Shown here in pieces: positions 51,697-60,355 of a DNA stretch of 64,000 nt. Source of the stretch: Roseovarius sp. (lineage in GTDB: Bacteria; Pseudomonadota; Alphaproteobacteria; Rhodobacterales; Rhodobacteraceae); contig NZ_JAUCYU010000001.1 of assembly GCF_030373445.1 (NCBI RefSeq), forward strand, positions 434,001 to 498,000. The letters are read 5' to 3'. The first letter of the stretch is position 1. Each line of letters starts with the position of its first letter. The position numbers were made by a program, and so were the translations under genes. Under the pieces are notes generated by a model, which searched no databases, was not told where the DNA came from, and was given only the letters and a program-made list of their open reading frames with translations.

Positions 51697-52478
51697 TCCC
51701 CCTTGAAGACCGGCGCGCGCTTGCCAAGGAAGGCCGACACCCCCTCGGCATAATCGGCACTCTCGCCACAGCGTTTCATCGCGACCGCCTCGCGCTCGAG
51801 GTGCTCGTCCAGCGTGTTGGCCGCGGCCGCGTGAATACACGCCTTGGTCTCGGCAAAGCCCAGCGTCGGGCCCTCCGCGAACCGCCTGGCATAGCCCCGC
51901 GCTTCCTCCATCAGGCTCTCATCCGGCAGCGCCTTCCAGATCAGCCCCCAATCCTCGGCCTTCTGCGCGGTGATCGGCTCGGCGGTGAAGGCCAGCCCCT
52001 TCGCCCGCGCCTCGCCAACGAGGTGCGGCAGGTGCCAGCTTCCGCCGGTGTCGGGGATCAGCCCAACCTTGGCAAAGGACTGGATGAACTTGGCGCTTTC
52101 CGCCGCCAGCACGAAATCGCAGGCCAGCGTCAGGTTCGCCCCGGCGCCTGCCGCCACGCCGTTCACGGCACAGATGACCGGGCACTCCAGCGACCGGATC
52201 AGCCGCACCAGCGGCGCCCACAGCTCGCGCACCGTCTTGCCAAGGTCCGGCGGCCCGTCCATCTTCGACGGATCTCGGTCGCCAAGGTCCTGCCCCGCGC
52301 AGAAGCCACGGCCCGCCCCGGTCAGCAGCACCGCCCGCTTGCCGTCGTCCCGCGCCGCCTCCAGCGCGGCCCGAAGCGCCTTGTGCATCTCCTCGGTAAA
52401 GCTGTTCATCCGGTCCGGGCGGTTGAGCGTGATCTCCACCCAGGTCCCGTGATCCTCCACCAGAATCGTCTCGCTCAT
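51693..52478 (-). CDS. paaG: PaaG-type enoyl-CoA hydratase/isomerase
   Basis: 261 residues of the crotonase family. Oxyanion-hole segments are GAGRGFCAGQDLGDRD and CAVNGVAAGAGANL. In the phenylacetate route PaaG isomerises 1,2-epoxyphenylacetyl-CoA to the oxepin. The ATG has GGGGAGG upstream. It is first in the minus-strand unit and divergent from paaZ, sharing a 115-base regulatory gap. Confidence 0.88.
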   Translation of the reverse strand: MSETILVEDHGTWVEITLNRPDRMNSFTEEMHKALRAALEAARDDGKRAVLLTGAGRGFCAGQDLGDRDPSKMDGPPDLGKTVRELWAPLVRLIRSLECPVICAVNGVAAGAGANLTLACDFVLAAESAKFIQSFAKVGLIPDTGGSWHLPHLVGEARAKGLAFTAEPITAQKAEDWGLIWKALPDESLMEEARGYARRFAEGPTLGFAETKACIHAAAANTLDEHLEREAVAMKRCGESADYAEGVSAFLGKRAPVFKGE

Positions 52479-52513
52479 GCGTCTGCCTCCCCGCGCCTGA
52501 TTCAAATCGCATC

Positions 52514-52558
52514 TTGCATAAACCGACCGGTTGGTCAATAAATAACCGACCGTCGATT
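52514..52558 (+). promoter_or_regulatory. PaaR-type operator and paaZ promoter
   Basis: TTGCAT (52514-52519), a 17-bp spacer and AATAAA (52537-52542) form a promoter-like pair; the spacer contains the palindrome AACCGACCGGTTGGT (52521-52535). A second half-site-rich copy AACCGACCGTCGATT lies at 52544-52558. Such placement suits repression of both divergent paa units by the TetR protein. Confidence 0.6.
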
Positions 52559-52593
52559 CCGACGCCCCGCACCCGTATGGAAGGAGCGCCCAG

Positions 52594-54624
52594 ATGACCC
52601 TCAAGAACGTCAAAAGCTACGCCGCCGGCGAATGGATCGCGCCCGACGATTCGGCGCGCGAGATCGAAAGCGCCATCACCGGACAGGTCATCGCCCGCGC
52701 CGGCACCAAGGGCATCGACACGCAGGCCATGCTCGACCACGCCCGCACCAGGGGCGGCCCCGCCCTGCGCAAGCTCACCTTCCACGACCGCGCCCGCATG
52801 CTCAAGGCGCTGGCCCAGCACCTGACCGAGCACAAGCAGGCACTCTACGACATCTCCTACGACACCGGCGCCACCAAGCGCGACCACGCCTTCGACATCG
52901 ACGGCGGCATCGGCACCATGTTCGTCTTCGCCTCCAAGGGCCGCCGCGAAATGCCCGACGGGCACGTCCTTTCCGACGGCGATCTCGAACAGCTCTCCCG
53001 CTCCGGCAGCTTCCTCGGGCAGCATATCTGCACGCCACTGCTCGGCACCGCCGTGCATATCAACGCCTTCAACTTCCCCGTCTGGGGGATGCTGGAAAAG
53101 CTGGCGCCGACGCTCCTCGCCGGTATGCCCGCCATCGTCAAACCCGCCACCGCCACTTGCTACGTCACAGAGGCCTGCGTGCGCCTGATGCTCGAGGCCG
53201 ACATCCTGCCCGAAGGTGCGCTACAGTTCGTCTCGGGCGGTATCGGCGACATGCTCGACCGGCTCGACTGCCAGGACGTGGTCGGCTTCACCGGCTCCGC
53301 CGCCACCGCCACCAAGCTGCGCGGCAATCCGAACCTCGTGCAGAACTCCACCCGCTTCATGGCCGAGCAGGACAGCCTCAACGCGTCCATCCTCGGCCCC
53401 GACGCCGAACCGGGCACGCCCGAGTTCGACCTTTTCATCAAGGAGGCGGTCAGCGAGATCACCACCAAGGCGGGCCAGAAATGCACCGCCACCCGCCGCA
53501 TCCTCGCCCCCGAAGACCATGTAGACGCGGTGATCGAGGCGCTGTCCGCCAAGCTCTCCAAATCCGTCACCGGCGACCCGAGGCTCGACGACACCCGCAT
53601 GGGCGCCCTCGTCTCGGCCGACCAGAAGCGTGACGTACTCGAAAAGCTCGATATCCTCGGCGCCGAGGCCAAGCGCGTCTTCGGCGACCCCGATGATTTC
53701 ACCATCAACGGCGACGACGCCCAGACCGGGGCCTTCCTGCCCCCGATGCTCTACCACTGCACCGACCCCGACCGCGCCCGGCGCATCCACGACACCGAAG
53801 CCTTCGGGCCGGTCTCCACCATCATGGGCTATCGCGACATCGGCCATGCCGTGGACCTCGCCAATCGCGGCGGCGGCTCGCTCGTCACCTCGCTGATCAC
53901 CCACGACCCCGCCACCGCGCGCGAGGTCACGCTGGGCACCGCCGCCTATCACGGCCGCCTCTACATCAACGACCGGACCTCGATGAAGGAGAGCACCGGC
54001 CACGGTTCGCCCATGCCGCACATGGTCCATGGCGGCCCCGGGCGTGCGGGGGGCGGCGAAGAGCTGGGCGGCATCCGCGGCGTGAAACACTACATGCAGC
54101 GCACCGCCATCCAGGGCTCGCCCGACATGCTCACCGCCATCACCGGCACGTGGATCCTCGGCTCCGAGGAAACCGAACGCCCGGCCCACCCCTTCACCCG
54201 CAAGTTCGCCGAGCTCGACATCGGCGACACTCTCCACACCCCGGCCCGCACCGTCACGCTGGAAGATATCGAGACCTTCGCCCACTTCACGGGCGACACC
54301 TTCTATGCCCACATGGATGACGAGGCGGCGAAGCGGAACCCGTTCTTCCCCGGCCGCGTGGCGCATGGCTACCTGCTCATCTCCTTTGCCGCCGGCCTGT
54401 TCGTCGAACCGAACGAGGGGCCGGTTCTAGCCAATACCGGGCTCGACAACCTGCGCTTCATGAAGCCGGTCGAAGCGGGCGATGCCATCAAGGTCCGCCT
54501 GATCGTCAAGGCCAGGACCCCGCGCACCCCTGATTACGGTGAGGTGCGCTGGCAGGTCACCCTGACCAACCAGGATGACGAGAAGGTCGCCGAATACGAA
54601 CTTCTCACCATGAACGCCACTTGA
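52594..54624 (+). CDS. paaZ: Bifunctional oxepin-CoA hydrolase / semialdehyde dehydrogenase
   Basis: 676 residues: an aldehyde-dehydrogenase domain (about 1-530) with the [10 protein letters not shown] active-site Cys, and a C-terminal MaoC-type hydratase domain (about 540-676) with [16 protein letters not shown] and [11 protein letters not shown]. PaaZ opens the oxepin-CoA ring and oxidises the resulting aldehyde. GGAAGGAG precedes the ATG. The paaABCDE epoxidase that should supply its substrate chain is not in the window. Confidence 0.96.
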   Translation: MTLKNVKSYAAGEWIAPDDSAREIESAITGQVIARAGTKGIDTQAMLDHARTRGGPALRKLTFHDRARMLKALAQHLTEHKQALYDISYDTGATKRDHAFDIDGGIGTMFVFASKGRREMPDGHVLSDGDLEQLSRSGSFLGQHICTPLLGTAVHINAFNFPVWGMLEKLAPTLLAGMPAIVKPATATCYVTEACVRLMLEADILPEGALQFVSGGIGDMLDRLDCQDVVGFTGSAATATKLRGNPNLVQNSTRFMAEQDSLNASILGPDAEPGTPEFDLFIKEAVSEITTKAGQKCTATRRILAPEDHVDAVIEALSAKLSKSVTGDPRLDDTRMGALVSADQKRDVLEKLDILGAEAKRVFGDPDDFTINGDDAQTGAFLPPMLYHCTDPDRARRIHDTEAFGPVSTIMGYRDIGHAVDLANRGGGSLVTSLITHDPATAREVTLGTAAYHGRLYINDRTSMKESTGHGSPMPHMVHGGPGRAGGGEELGGIRGVKHYMQRTAIQGSPDMLTAITGTWILGSEETERPAHPFTRKFAELDIGDTLHTPARTVTLEDIETFAHFTGDTFYAHMDDEAAKRNPFFPGRVAHGYLLISFAAGLFVEPNEGPVLANTGLDNLRFMKPVEAGDAIKVRLIVKARTPRTPDYGEVRWQVTLTNQDDEKVAEYELLTMNAT

Positions 54625-54656
54625 GGACGTATCGGCGCCTGCCTATACTATGTATA
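54621..54656 (+). promoter_or_regulatory. Promoter for a probable leaderless paaX mRNA
   Basis: TTGAGG (54621-54626), 17-bp spacer, TATACT (54644-54649), then six bases to ATG 54656. The -35 box overlaps the paaZ stop codon. Transcription should start at or next to the start codon. Confidence 0.6.
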
Positions 54657-55435
54657 TGCAAGCGCCTGACACGGAACGGAAAATCCAGCAACTCGCCGAA
54701 TGCGGCCCGCTCAAGGCGTGGTCGGTGATCGTTTCCGTGCTGGGCGACTTCTGTGTCGCCCGTCACGACAGCATCTCGGGTCGCGATCTCAACGCCCTGA
54801 TCGAGCGCATCGGGCTCACGGCGCCCACCATGCGCGTGGCCCTCCACCGCCTGAAACGCGATGGCTGGATCCAGACCGAGAAGAAGGGGCGCGACGCCGC
54901 CTACCGCCTCTCGGCCATGGGCTGGCGCGAAACCCAGGCCGTGCGCGGCCGCATCTATGCCACCGGTCAGCCGCCCGTGGGCACGGCGCAGATGATCCTC
55001 GCCCCGCCCAGCGTCACCGCCGCCGATTTCACCTCCGCCCTGCCGAAAACCGCCGCCGCCCTCGCGCCGCGCACAGCCATCCTCGCCGGTCCGGCCACCG
55101 GCCTGCCCGCCGATTACTGGCTCACGCCGCTCGACCCCGGCACCGCGCCCGCATGGGTGGCCGACGCCGTCGCCGCCCCTGAACTCCGCCGGGATTACGC
55201 CCAGCTCACCGAGGCGGTCACCGACATCCTCACCGCCACCCCGCCGCAGGACAGCCTGTCGCTCAGCGCGGTCCGCGTGCTGACACTGCACCACTGGCGG
55301 CGCCTGCGCCTGCGCCATGACGACCTGCCCGACATCCTGCTCGGCGAAGACTGGGAAGGCGCCCGCGCCCGCCAGATCGTCATGACCGCGCTCGACCGCT
55401 TCCCCCGGCCCTCACCGGGCGACCTCGCAGCCTGA
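54656..55435 (+). CDS. paaX: PaaX-family transcriptional repressor
   Basis: 259 residues. N-terminal winged helix (ISGRDLNALIERIGLTAPTMRVALHRLKRDGWIQTEKKGRDAAYRL region) and PaaX-type middle and C-terminal parts, including LHHWRRLRLRHDDLPDILL and GEDWEGARA. PaaX represses paa genes and is released by phenylacetyl-CoA. An ATG two codons upstream (54650) is an alternative start, but the promoter spacing favours 54656. The cluster thus carries both a PaaX and a TetR regulator. Confidence 0.85.
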   Translation: MQAPDTERKIQQLAECGPLKAWSVIVSVLGDFCVARHDSISGRDLNALIERIGLTAPTMRVALHRLKRDGWIQTEKKGRDAAYRLSAMGWRETQAVRGRIYATGQPPVGTAQMILAPPSVTAADFTSALPKTAAALAPRTAILAGPATGLPADYWLTPLDPGTAPAWVADAVAAPELRRDYAQLTEAVTDILTATPPQDSLSLSAVRVLTLHHWRRLRLRHDDLPDILLGEDWEGARARQIVMTALDRFPRPSPGDLAA

Positions 55436-55442
55436 GCGACCC

Positions 55443-55463
55443 GCCCCGGGCCTGACCCGGGGC
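55443..55463. repeat. REP-like palindrome, single copy
   Basis: GCCCCGGG-CCTGA-CCCGGGGC followed by CTCGCGCC, same as the unit at 5007-5027. Lies between the convergent ends of paaX and dctM and may also be a transcription stop. Confidence 0.75.
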
Positions 55464-55486
55464 CTCGCGCCATCACACGAGCCGGT

Positions 55487-56884
55487 TCACGCCAAACTCG
55501 GCAGCCAAAGCACGATCCACGGGAACGCCACCAGCAACCCGATCGTCACCGCGTCGGCGATGAAGAACGGCGTCACACCCTTGAATACATCCTGCACGCT
55601 CAAATCGGGCCGCACGCCCGCCACCACGAAACAGTTCAACCCGATGGGCGGCGTGATCAGACAGAACTCGGCCATCTTCACCACCAGTATCCCGAACCAG
55701 ATCGCGCACATCGTGCCGTTCATCCCGAACGTGCTGTCCGCCGCCGACACCATCTCGCCCCCGTTCAGCGCCATCACCGCCGGGTAGACCACCGGCAGCG
55801 TCAGCAGCAGCATCCCGATCGCGTCCATGAACATCCCCAGCACCGCATAGGCCAGCAGGATGCAGATCAGGATCAGCATCGGCGACATCTCGAGCGAGGT
55901 GATCCAGTCGGCGAACGCGCCGGGCAGGTCGGCAAAGCCAAGGAACCGCACGTAGATCAGCACGCCCCAGATGATGGTGAAGATCATCACCGTCAGCTTC
56001 GCGGTCTCGATCAGCGCAGATCTCAGCTCCTTCCACCGCATCCCGCGGTACAGCGCCATCAGGAAGACGATGAACGCCCCCACCGCGCCGCCCTCGGTCG
56101 GCGTACCCCAGGCATCGCCGAACGGGTTGTAGACGAAGAAGATGATGATCACGACCACCGCCACGATCGGAAGCGCCGGCGGCAGCGAGACGAACCGCTC
56201 CTTCCACGTATACCCCGTGACCGGCGGCCCGACCGACTTGAACACCACCGCGATGCCGACGATCAGCAGCGCATAGACCAGCGCCGAGAATGCCCCGGGA
56301 ATGAACCCCGCCAGGAGAAGCTTGCCCACGTCCTGCTCGACGATGATGGCATAGATCACCAGGATCGCCGAGGGCGGGATAAGGCTCGCCAGCGTCCCGC
56401 CCGCGGCCACCACGCCCGCGGCAAAGGGCTTGTTGTACCCGATCTTCAGCATCTCCGGGATGGCGATCCTTGCGAACACCGCCGCCGTCGCCACCGACGC
56501 GCCAGACACCGCGGCGAACCCGGCCGTGGCGAACACCGTCGACACCGCCAGGCCGCCCGGCAGCCACGCGATCCACCGCTTCGCCGCCTCGAACATCGCC
56601 CGCGTCAGGCCCGCGTAATAGGCGAGATAGCCGATCAATATGAATGTCGGGATAAGGCTCAGCGCATGGGCCGACACCTTCGAATGCGGCACCTGGCCCG
56701 CGGTCTTCGTCGCCACCGTCAGCGCCCAGGTGAAATCCTCCCCGCCGAAATCCTTCTTCGACCAGAAGATCACCACCAGCCCGACGAACCCCGCCATCCC
56801 GGCGGCGAACGCCACGCGCATCCCAAGGACCACCATCACCAGCATGGCGCCCGTGATCCAGAGACCGATCTCTATGGAATCCAT
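55487..56884 (-). CDS. TRAP transporter large permease (DctM)
   Basis: 465 residues with about twelve membrane helices. The DctM signatures are GASVATAAVFARIAIPEMLK, GGTLASLIPPSAILVIYA and LITPPIGLNCFVVAGV. It imports an organic acid or related substrate with Na+ symport, working with the small permease and binding protein. Its start overlaps the small-permease stop by one base. Confidence 0.93.
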   Translation of the reverse strand: MDSIEIGLWITGAMLVMVVLGMRVAFAAGMAGFVGLVVIFWSKKDFGGEDFTWALTVATKTAGQVPHSKVSAHALSLIPTFILIGYLAYYAGLTRAMFEAAKRWIAWLPGGLAVSTVFATAGFAAVSGASVATAAVFARIAIPEMLKIGYNKPFAAGVVAAGGTLASLIPPSAILVIYAIIVEQDVGKLLLAGFIPGAFSALVYALLIVGIAVVFKSVGPPVTGYTWKERFVSLPPALPIVAVVVIIIFFVYNPFGDAWGTPTEGGAVGAFIVFLMALYRGMRWKELRSALIETAKLTVMIFTIIWGVLIYVRFLGFADLPGAFADWITSLEMSPMLILICILLAYAVLGMFMDAIGMLLLTLPVVYPAVMALNGGEMVSAADSTFGMNGTMCAIWFGILVVKMAEFCLITPPIGLNCFVVAGVRPDLSVQDVFKGVTPFFIADAVTIGLLVAFPWIVLWLPSLA

Positions 56885-57513
56885 CAGTCGCGCCCCTCAA
56901 GCTGGTCGGCCTCTTGCGCCGCCTGTTCCGCCACCGTTTGGATCAGCGGCACCGAAACCGGCCTTTCCAGCCCCAGCACGAAGGCCCGCCCATAGGCCCA
57001 TATCTGGATCAGCAGCCGCAGGCACAGCACCGAGAACGCCACCGGCACCAGTATCTTCGACGGCCAGACCGGCAGCCCGATATCAATCGTGCTGTCCCGG
57101 CTCCAGAGCGGGCGCGACATGTCGAAACTCCGGTCGAAATGCGCCCAGCTTCCCCAGATCAGCCCCACGATCAACAGCAGGATCAGCACCACCGACAACA
57201 GCTCAGCCGCCCACAGAACCCGGCCCTTCAACTGCCCGATCACGATATCCATCCGGATATGCCCGCCATCGCGCTGCACATAGGCGATCCCCATGAACGC
57301 AATGAGCGGCATCAGCATCTCGATCCAGTCGACATACCCCGCCATCGGCGAGCCGAAGAACTTCCGCCCGCCCACCGAGTAGGCCGCAAGGAACATCAGC
57401 GAGAACACCGCGATCCCGCTCAGAAGCGCGAAGAACCGTTCGAGTTTCAGAAGCTGCTTGTCCAGCCGGCTGAGCAGGCTGCCATCTTCCAGCACCGTTG
57501 AAGCACCGGCCAT
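56884..57513 (-). CDS. TRAP transporter small permease (DctQ)
   Basis: 209 residues, four membrane helices, with the DctQ-typical GYVDWIEMLMPLIAFMGIAYVQRDGGHIRMDI. Forms the complex with DctM. It starts 78 bases after the binding-protein stop, beyond a strong stem-loop. Confidence 0.9.
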   Translation of the reverse strand: MAGASTVLEDGSLLSRLDKQLLKLERFFALLSGIAVFSLMFLAAYSVGGRKFFGSPMAGYVDWIEMLMPLIAFMGIAYVQRDGGHIRMDIVIGQLKGRVLWAAELLSVVLILLLIVGLIWGSWAHFDRSFDMSRPLWSRDSTIDIGLPVWPSKILVPVAFSVLCLRLLIQIWAYGRAFVLGLERPVSVPLIQTVAEQAAQEADQLEGRD

Positions 57514-57549
57514 AGTCCTCTCCCCGTCCCGGTTGATCCGGAATCGTAA

Positions 57550-57578
57550 GGGCCGTCCGGGTCTCGCCCGGACGGCCC
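57550..57578 (-). other. Intercistronic stem-loop between dctP and dctQ genes
   Basis: Perfect 12-bp stem GGGCCGTCCGGG / CCCGGACGGCCC with a five-base loop and no T-run on the minus strand. Same position type as the aapJ-aapQ hairpin: just behind a binding-protein gene. Confidence 0.7.
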
Positions 57579-57590
57579 GTTATCATGCGA

Positions 57591-58607
57591 TCAATTCGAG
57601 GCCTTCGCCTCTTCCAGCGTCGAGCTCACGAGGTCATACAGCTCCTGCCCCGGCAGGCCCTGCCCCTCCATGTCCTCGATCCACTGCTCGCGGATCGGGT
57701 CGGCGGCCTGCTCCCGGAAGGCCGACAGCTCTTCCTCAGAAATCGTCACCTTCTCGACCTCCTTCTCGGCCAGCACCTCGTCCCAGCGCTTCAGCAGCTC
57801 GGCGTAATTGGCCAGGTAATGGTCGATCGCTTCCGGAACCGAGCTGTCCAGCGCCTCGCGCTCGGCATCCGACAGCCCCTCGTACGCATCGATATTCACC
57901 ACGACAGGGCAGTTCACCGTGCCGGGGTTGAGGTTCGCGGTCCACCAGTCGGCCTGGTTGATCGTGCCGAAGGACAGGTGCGCGTGCTGGGCAAACGCCA
58001 CGGTATCGACCACGCCCGATTCCATCGCCTGGTAGGCCTCCGTCGCGGTCACCGAGGTCGGCACCGCGCCCACGGCCTTGAACGCTTCGCCAAGCCCGCC
58101 GGTGGCGCGCACCCGCATGCCCTCGAAATCCTCAAGCGAATCACGCACTTCGCCGGTGCCCACGATGTTGTATTGCGGCATGGGCGAGGTCATCAGCAGC
58201 TTGGCGTTCCACTGCGCCATCTCGTCCTGCACGGCGGGGTGGTCGTACACCGCATGGCTCACCGCCACTTCCTGGTCGAGGTTCTCGACGCCGAGGAACG
58301 GCAGCTCCAGCACGGTGATCAGGCGATTCTTGTCCGGGTGATAGCCTGCACAGAACTGCGCCATCTCGAAGGCGCCGATGGAAATCCCGTCAAGGTTCTC
58401 GCGGTTCTTCGACAGTCCGCCATAGCTCACGTTCATGGTGAACTCGCCATCGGTCTTCTCGGCCACCAACTCGGCCAGCTTCTCCACGTGCTCGGTAAAG
58501 GCGCGGCGCTTGCCCCAGACCGACACGTTCCATTCGGTCGCCACGGCTTCGCTCGCGAATACGAGCCCGAGCGCGGTGGTCAGACCAAGTCCGAAAATCT
58601 TCTGCAT
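57591..58607 (-). CDS. TRAP transporter periplasmic binding protein (DctP)
   Basis: 338 residues with a signal peptide (MQKIFGLGLTTALGLVFASEAVA). The DctP-family body includes FCAGYHPDKN, GVENLDQEVAVSHAV and RVRATGGLGEAFKAVGAVPTSV with the conserved Arg that binds a carboxylate. Ligand unknown. GGGAGGAG precedes the ATG; a TATAAA hexamer lies about 25 bases upstream. First gene of the transporter operon. Confidence 0.9.
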   Translation of the reverse strand: MQKIFGLGLTTALGLVFASEAVATEWNVSVWGKRRAFTEHVEKLAELVAEKTDGEFTMNVSYGGLSKNRENLDGISIGAFEMAQFCAGYHPDKNRLITVLELPFLGVENLDQEVAVSHAVYDHPAVQDEMAQWNAKLLMTSPMPQYNIVGTGEVRDSLEDFEGMRVRATGGLGEAFKAVGAVPTSVTATEAYQAMESGVVDTVAFAQHAHLSFGTINQADWWTANLNPGTVNCPVVVNIDAYEGLSDAEREALDSSVPEAIDHYLANYAELLKRWDEVLAEKEVEKVTISEEELSAFREQAADPIREQWIEDMEGQGLPGQELYDLVSSTLEEAKASN

Positions 58608-58700
58608 GGTGTCTCCTCCCAAAAGACGGATTTTATAGTTGTACCTGCCAGCATAAAGACCACAGGCCACATGCCAACCTGAAATTCGCGCCTGTCGGGT

Positions 58701-59186
58701 TCACCTCACATGCGCGGCAAACTCTACCCGCAGCCGGTCAAGCTTTGGGTCGATATACCGCGTGCAGAACGGGCCGCCCGCCTGCTTTACATGGTAGTTT
58801 TGAAACCGCTCCTCCGATGCCCGGAACGCCACAAGCGGCAGAACCCGCGTCACCAGCAGCCACTCGAACCCCGCCTGCAACCGGTCGAGGCTTTCGCGCA
58901 CGGCCTCGCCCTGCGCCTCGCCCGTCACGTAGACGGCGCTGCGGTACTTCCCGCGCATGGAATGATCGGACATGCTGGCATGGGTCCGCAGGTGCACCTC
59001 GATCAGCACCTCGCGGTCAATCTCGGCCGGGTCGAACCCCAGCCTCACCGCCTCCGACCAGCCATCGTCGGGCGGCTCCGACCGGATGAAGCCCTGCTCC
59101 ACCCGGCCGACACCTTTCAGCACGGCAAAGACGGCCTCGGTACACCAGTGGCACCCGCCGCCAAAGCCGATCGTCTCGATGGCCAG
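58701..59186 (-). CDS. MsrA-like protein, probable CTG start behind a UAG
   Basis: About 161 residues if started at the CTG 59186. The N-terminus then reads LAIETIGFGGGCHWCTEAV, with the catalytic GGCHWC matching GCFW of MsrA; later come MRGKYRSAVY, FQNYHVKQ and CTRYIDPKL. The only usual start codon further in is GTG 59123, which would delete the catalytic Cys. A GGAG lies six bases before the CTG. The codon frame is the same as that of msrA upstream, separated only by its UAG stop and one codon. It may be a real short-start gene, a readthrough product, or decaying. Confidence 0.6.
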   Translation of the reverse strand: MAIETIGFGGGCHWCTEAVFAVLKGVGRVEQGFIRSEPPDDGWSEAVRLGFDPAEIDREVLIEVHLRTHASMSDHSMRGKYRSAVYVTGEAQGEAVRESLDRLQAGFEWLLVTRVLPLVAFRASEERFQNYHVKQAGGPFCTRYIDPKLDRLRVEFAAHVR

Positions 59187-59189
59187 CGC

Positions 59190-59699
59190 CTACTCCGCCG
59201 CGGCGCGCCGCGGCAGCACCCAGTCGGGGCGCGGGAAATGGCAGGTATAGCCGTTGGGAATCCGCTCAAGGTAATCCTGGTGCTCGGGCTCGGCTTCCCA
59301 GAAGTCGCCCACCGGCTCGACCTCGGTCACCACCTTGCCGGGCCAGATGCCACTCGCCTCGACATCGGCGATGGTGTCAAGCGCCACCTGCTGCTGCATC
59401 GCGTCGACATAGTAGATCGCCGAGCGATACGACATGCCCACGTCATTGCCCTGCCGGTTCAGGGTGGTCGGGTCGTGGATCTGGAAGAAGAACTCCAGCA
59501 GTTCCCGATAGGTGATCGTCTCGGGATCGTAGATGATCTCGATCCCCTCGGCATGGGTGCCATGGTTGCGATAGGTGGCATTGGGCACGTCACCCCCGGT
59601 ATATCCCACGCGGGTGCTCTTCACGCCCGGAAGCTTGCGGATCAGGTCCTGCATACCCCAGAAACAGCCACCTGCCAGAACGGCACGTTGATCAGACAT
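59190..59699 (-). CDS. msrA: Peptide-methionine (S)-S-oxide reductase
   Basis: 169 residues. Catalytic Cys in [10 protein letters not shown]; also [24 protein letters not shown] and [14 protein letters not shown]. It repairs methionine-S-sulfoxide in proteins. It begins immediately after msrB (TAG then ATG) and stops with TAG in frame with the MsrA-like gene that follows. Confidence 0.96.
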   Translation of the reverse strand: MSDQRAVLAGGCFWGMQDLIRKLPGVKSTRVGYTGGDVPNATYRNHGTHAEGIEIIYDPETITYRELLEFFFQIHDPTTLNRQGNDVGMSYRSAIYYVDAMQQQVALDTIADVEASGIWPGKVVTEVEPVGDFWEAEPEHQDYLERIPNGYTCHFPRPDWVLPRRAAAE

Positions 59700-60143
59700 C
59701 TATACGTCCTCCACTTGGTTCAGGTAATCGCCATAGCCCTCGGCCTCCATCTCGTCGCGATGGATGAACCGCAGGGCGGCGGAATTGATGCAATAGCGCA
59801 GCCCGCCCCGGTCGCGCGGCCCGTCGTTGAAGACGTGGCCCAAATGGCTGTCGCCATGTTTCGACCGCACCTCGGTGCGCACCATGCCAAGGCTCTCGTC
59901 CCGATGCTCGGTCACGTAGGCGGGTACGATCGGCTTGGTGAAGCTCGGCCACCCGCAGCCCGACTCGAACTTGTCAGACGAGGCGAACAGCGGCTCGCCC
60001 GAGACGATATCCACGTAGATCCCCGGCTGCTTGTTGTCGTTGTACTCGCCGGTGAACGGCCGTTCCGTCCCGGCCCTCTGGGTGATCCGGTACTGCTCCG
60101 GCGTCAGCTTCTCGATCGCTTCCTTCGACCTCTCGTATCCCAT
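59700..60143 (-). CDS. msrB: Peptide-methionine (R)-S-oxide reductase
   Basis: 147 residues. Catalytic Cys in [21 protein letters not shown] and GHVFNDGP are present. No pair of CxxC motifs is visible, so it is a zinc-free type-2 MsrB. Reduces methionine-R-sulfoxide, complementing MsrA; the two genes abut. Confidence 0.95.
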   Translation of the reverse strand: MGYERSKEAIEKLTPEQYRITQRAGTERPFTGEYNDNKQPGIYVDIVSGEPLFASSDKFESGCGWPSFTKPIVPAYVTEHRDESLGMVRTEVRSKHGDSHLGHVFNDGPRDRGGLRYCINSAALRFIHRDEMEAEGYGDYLNQVEDV

Positions 60144-60272
60144 CCGGCGGTTCCCCTTTCACAATCTGCCTTGACGCATCAGATGGCGCCATTGGGGACA
60201 AATGCAAAGGCACGCTCACCAACTTGTCAAATCACGACTTGCAGCAGCCAGTGCAACACGGGCGCCAACGCC

Positions 60273-60308
60273 AAAAAACCCGGCGCCTGCAATAGGGCAG
60301 ACGCCGGG
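60273..60308 (-). terminator. Rho-independent terminator after the GMC oxidoreductase
   Basis: On the minus strand, CCCGGCG pairs with CGCCGGG around an inner CTGC/GCAG stem, then TTTTTT (60273-60278). About 50 bases beyond the GMC stop. Confidence 0.8.
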
Positions 60309-60355
60309 CCGGGAGAAACGCCCCGAAGCGAACTCCGGGGGCGCCAGTCGCTCTC

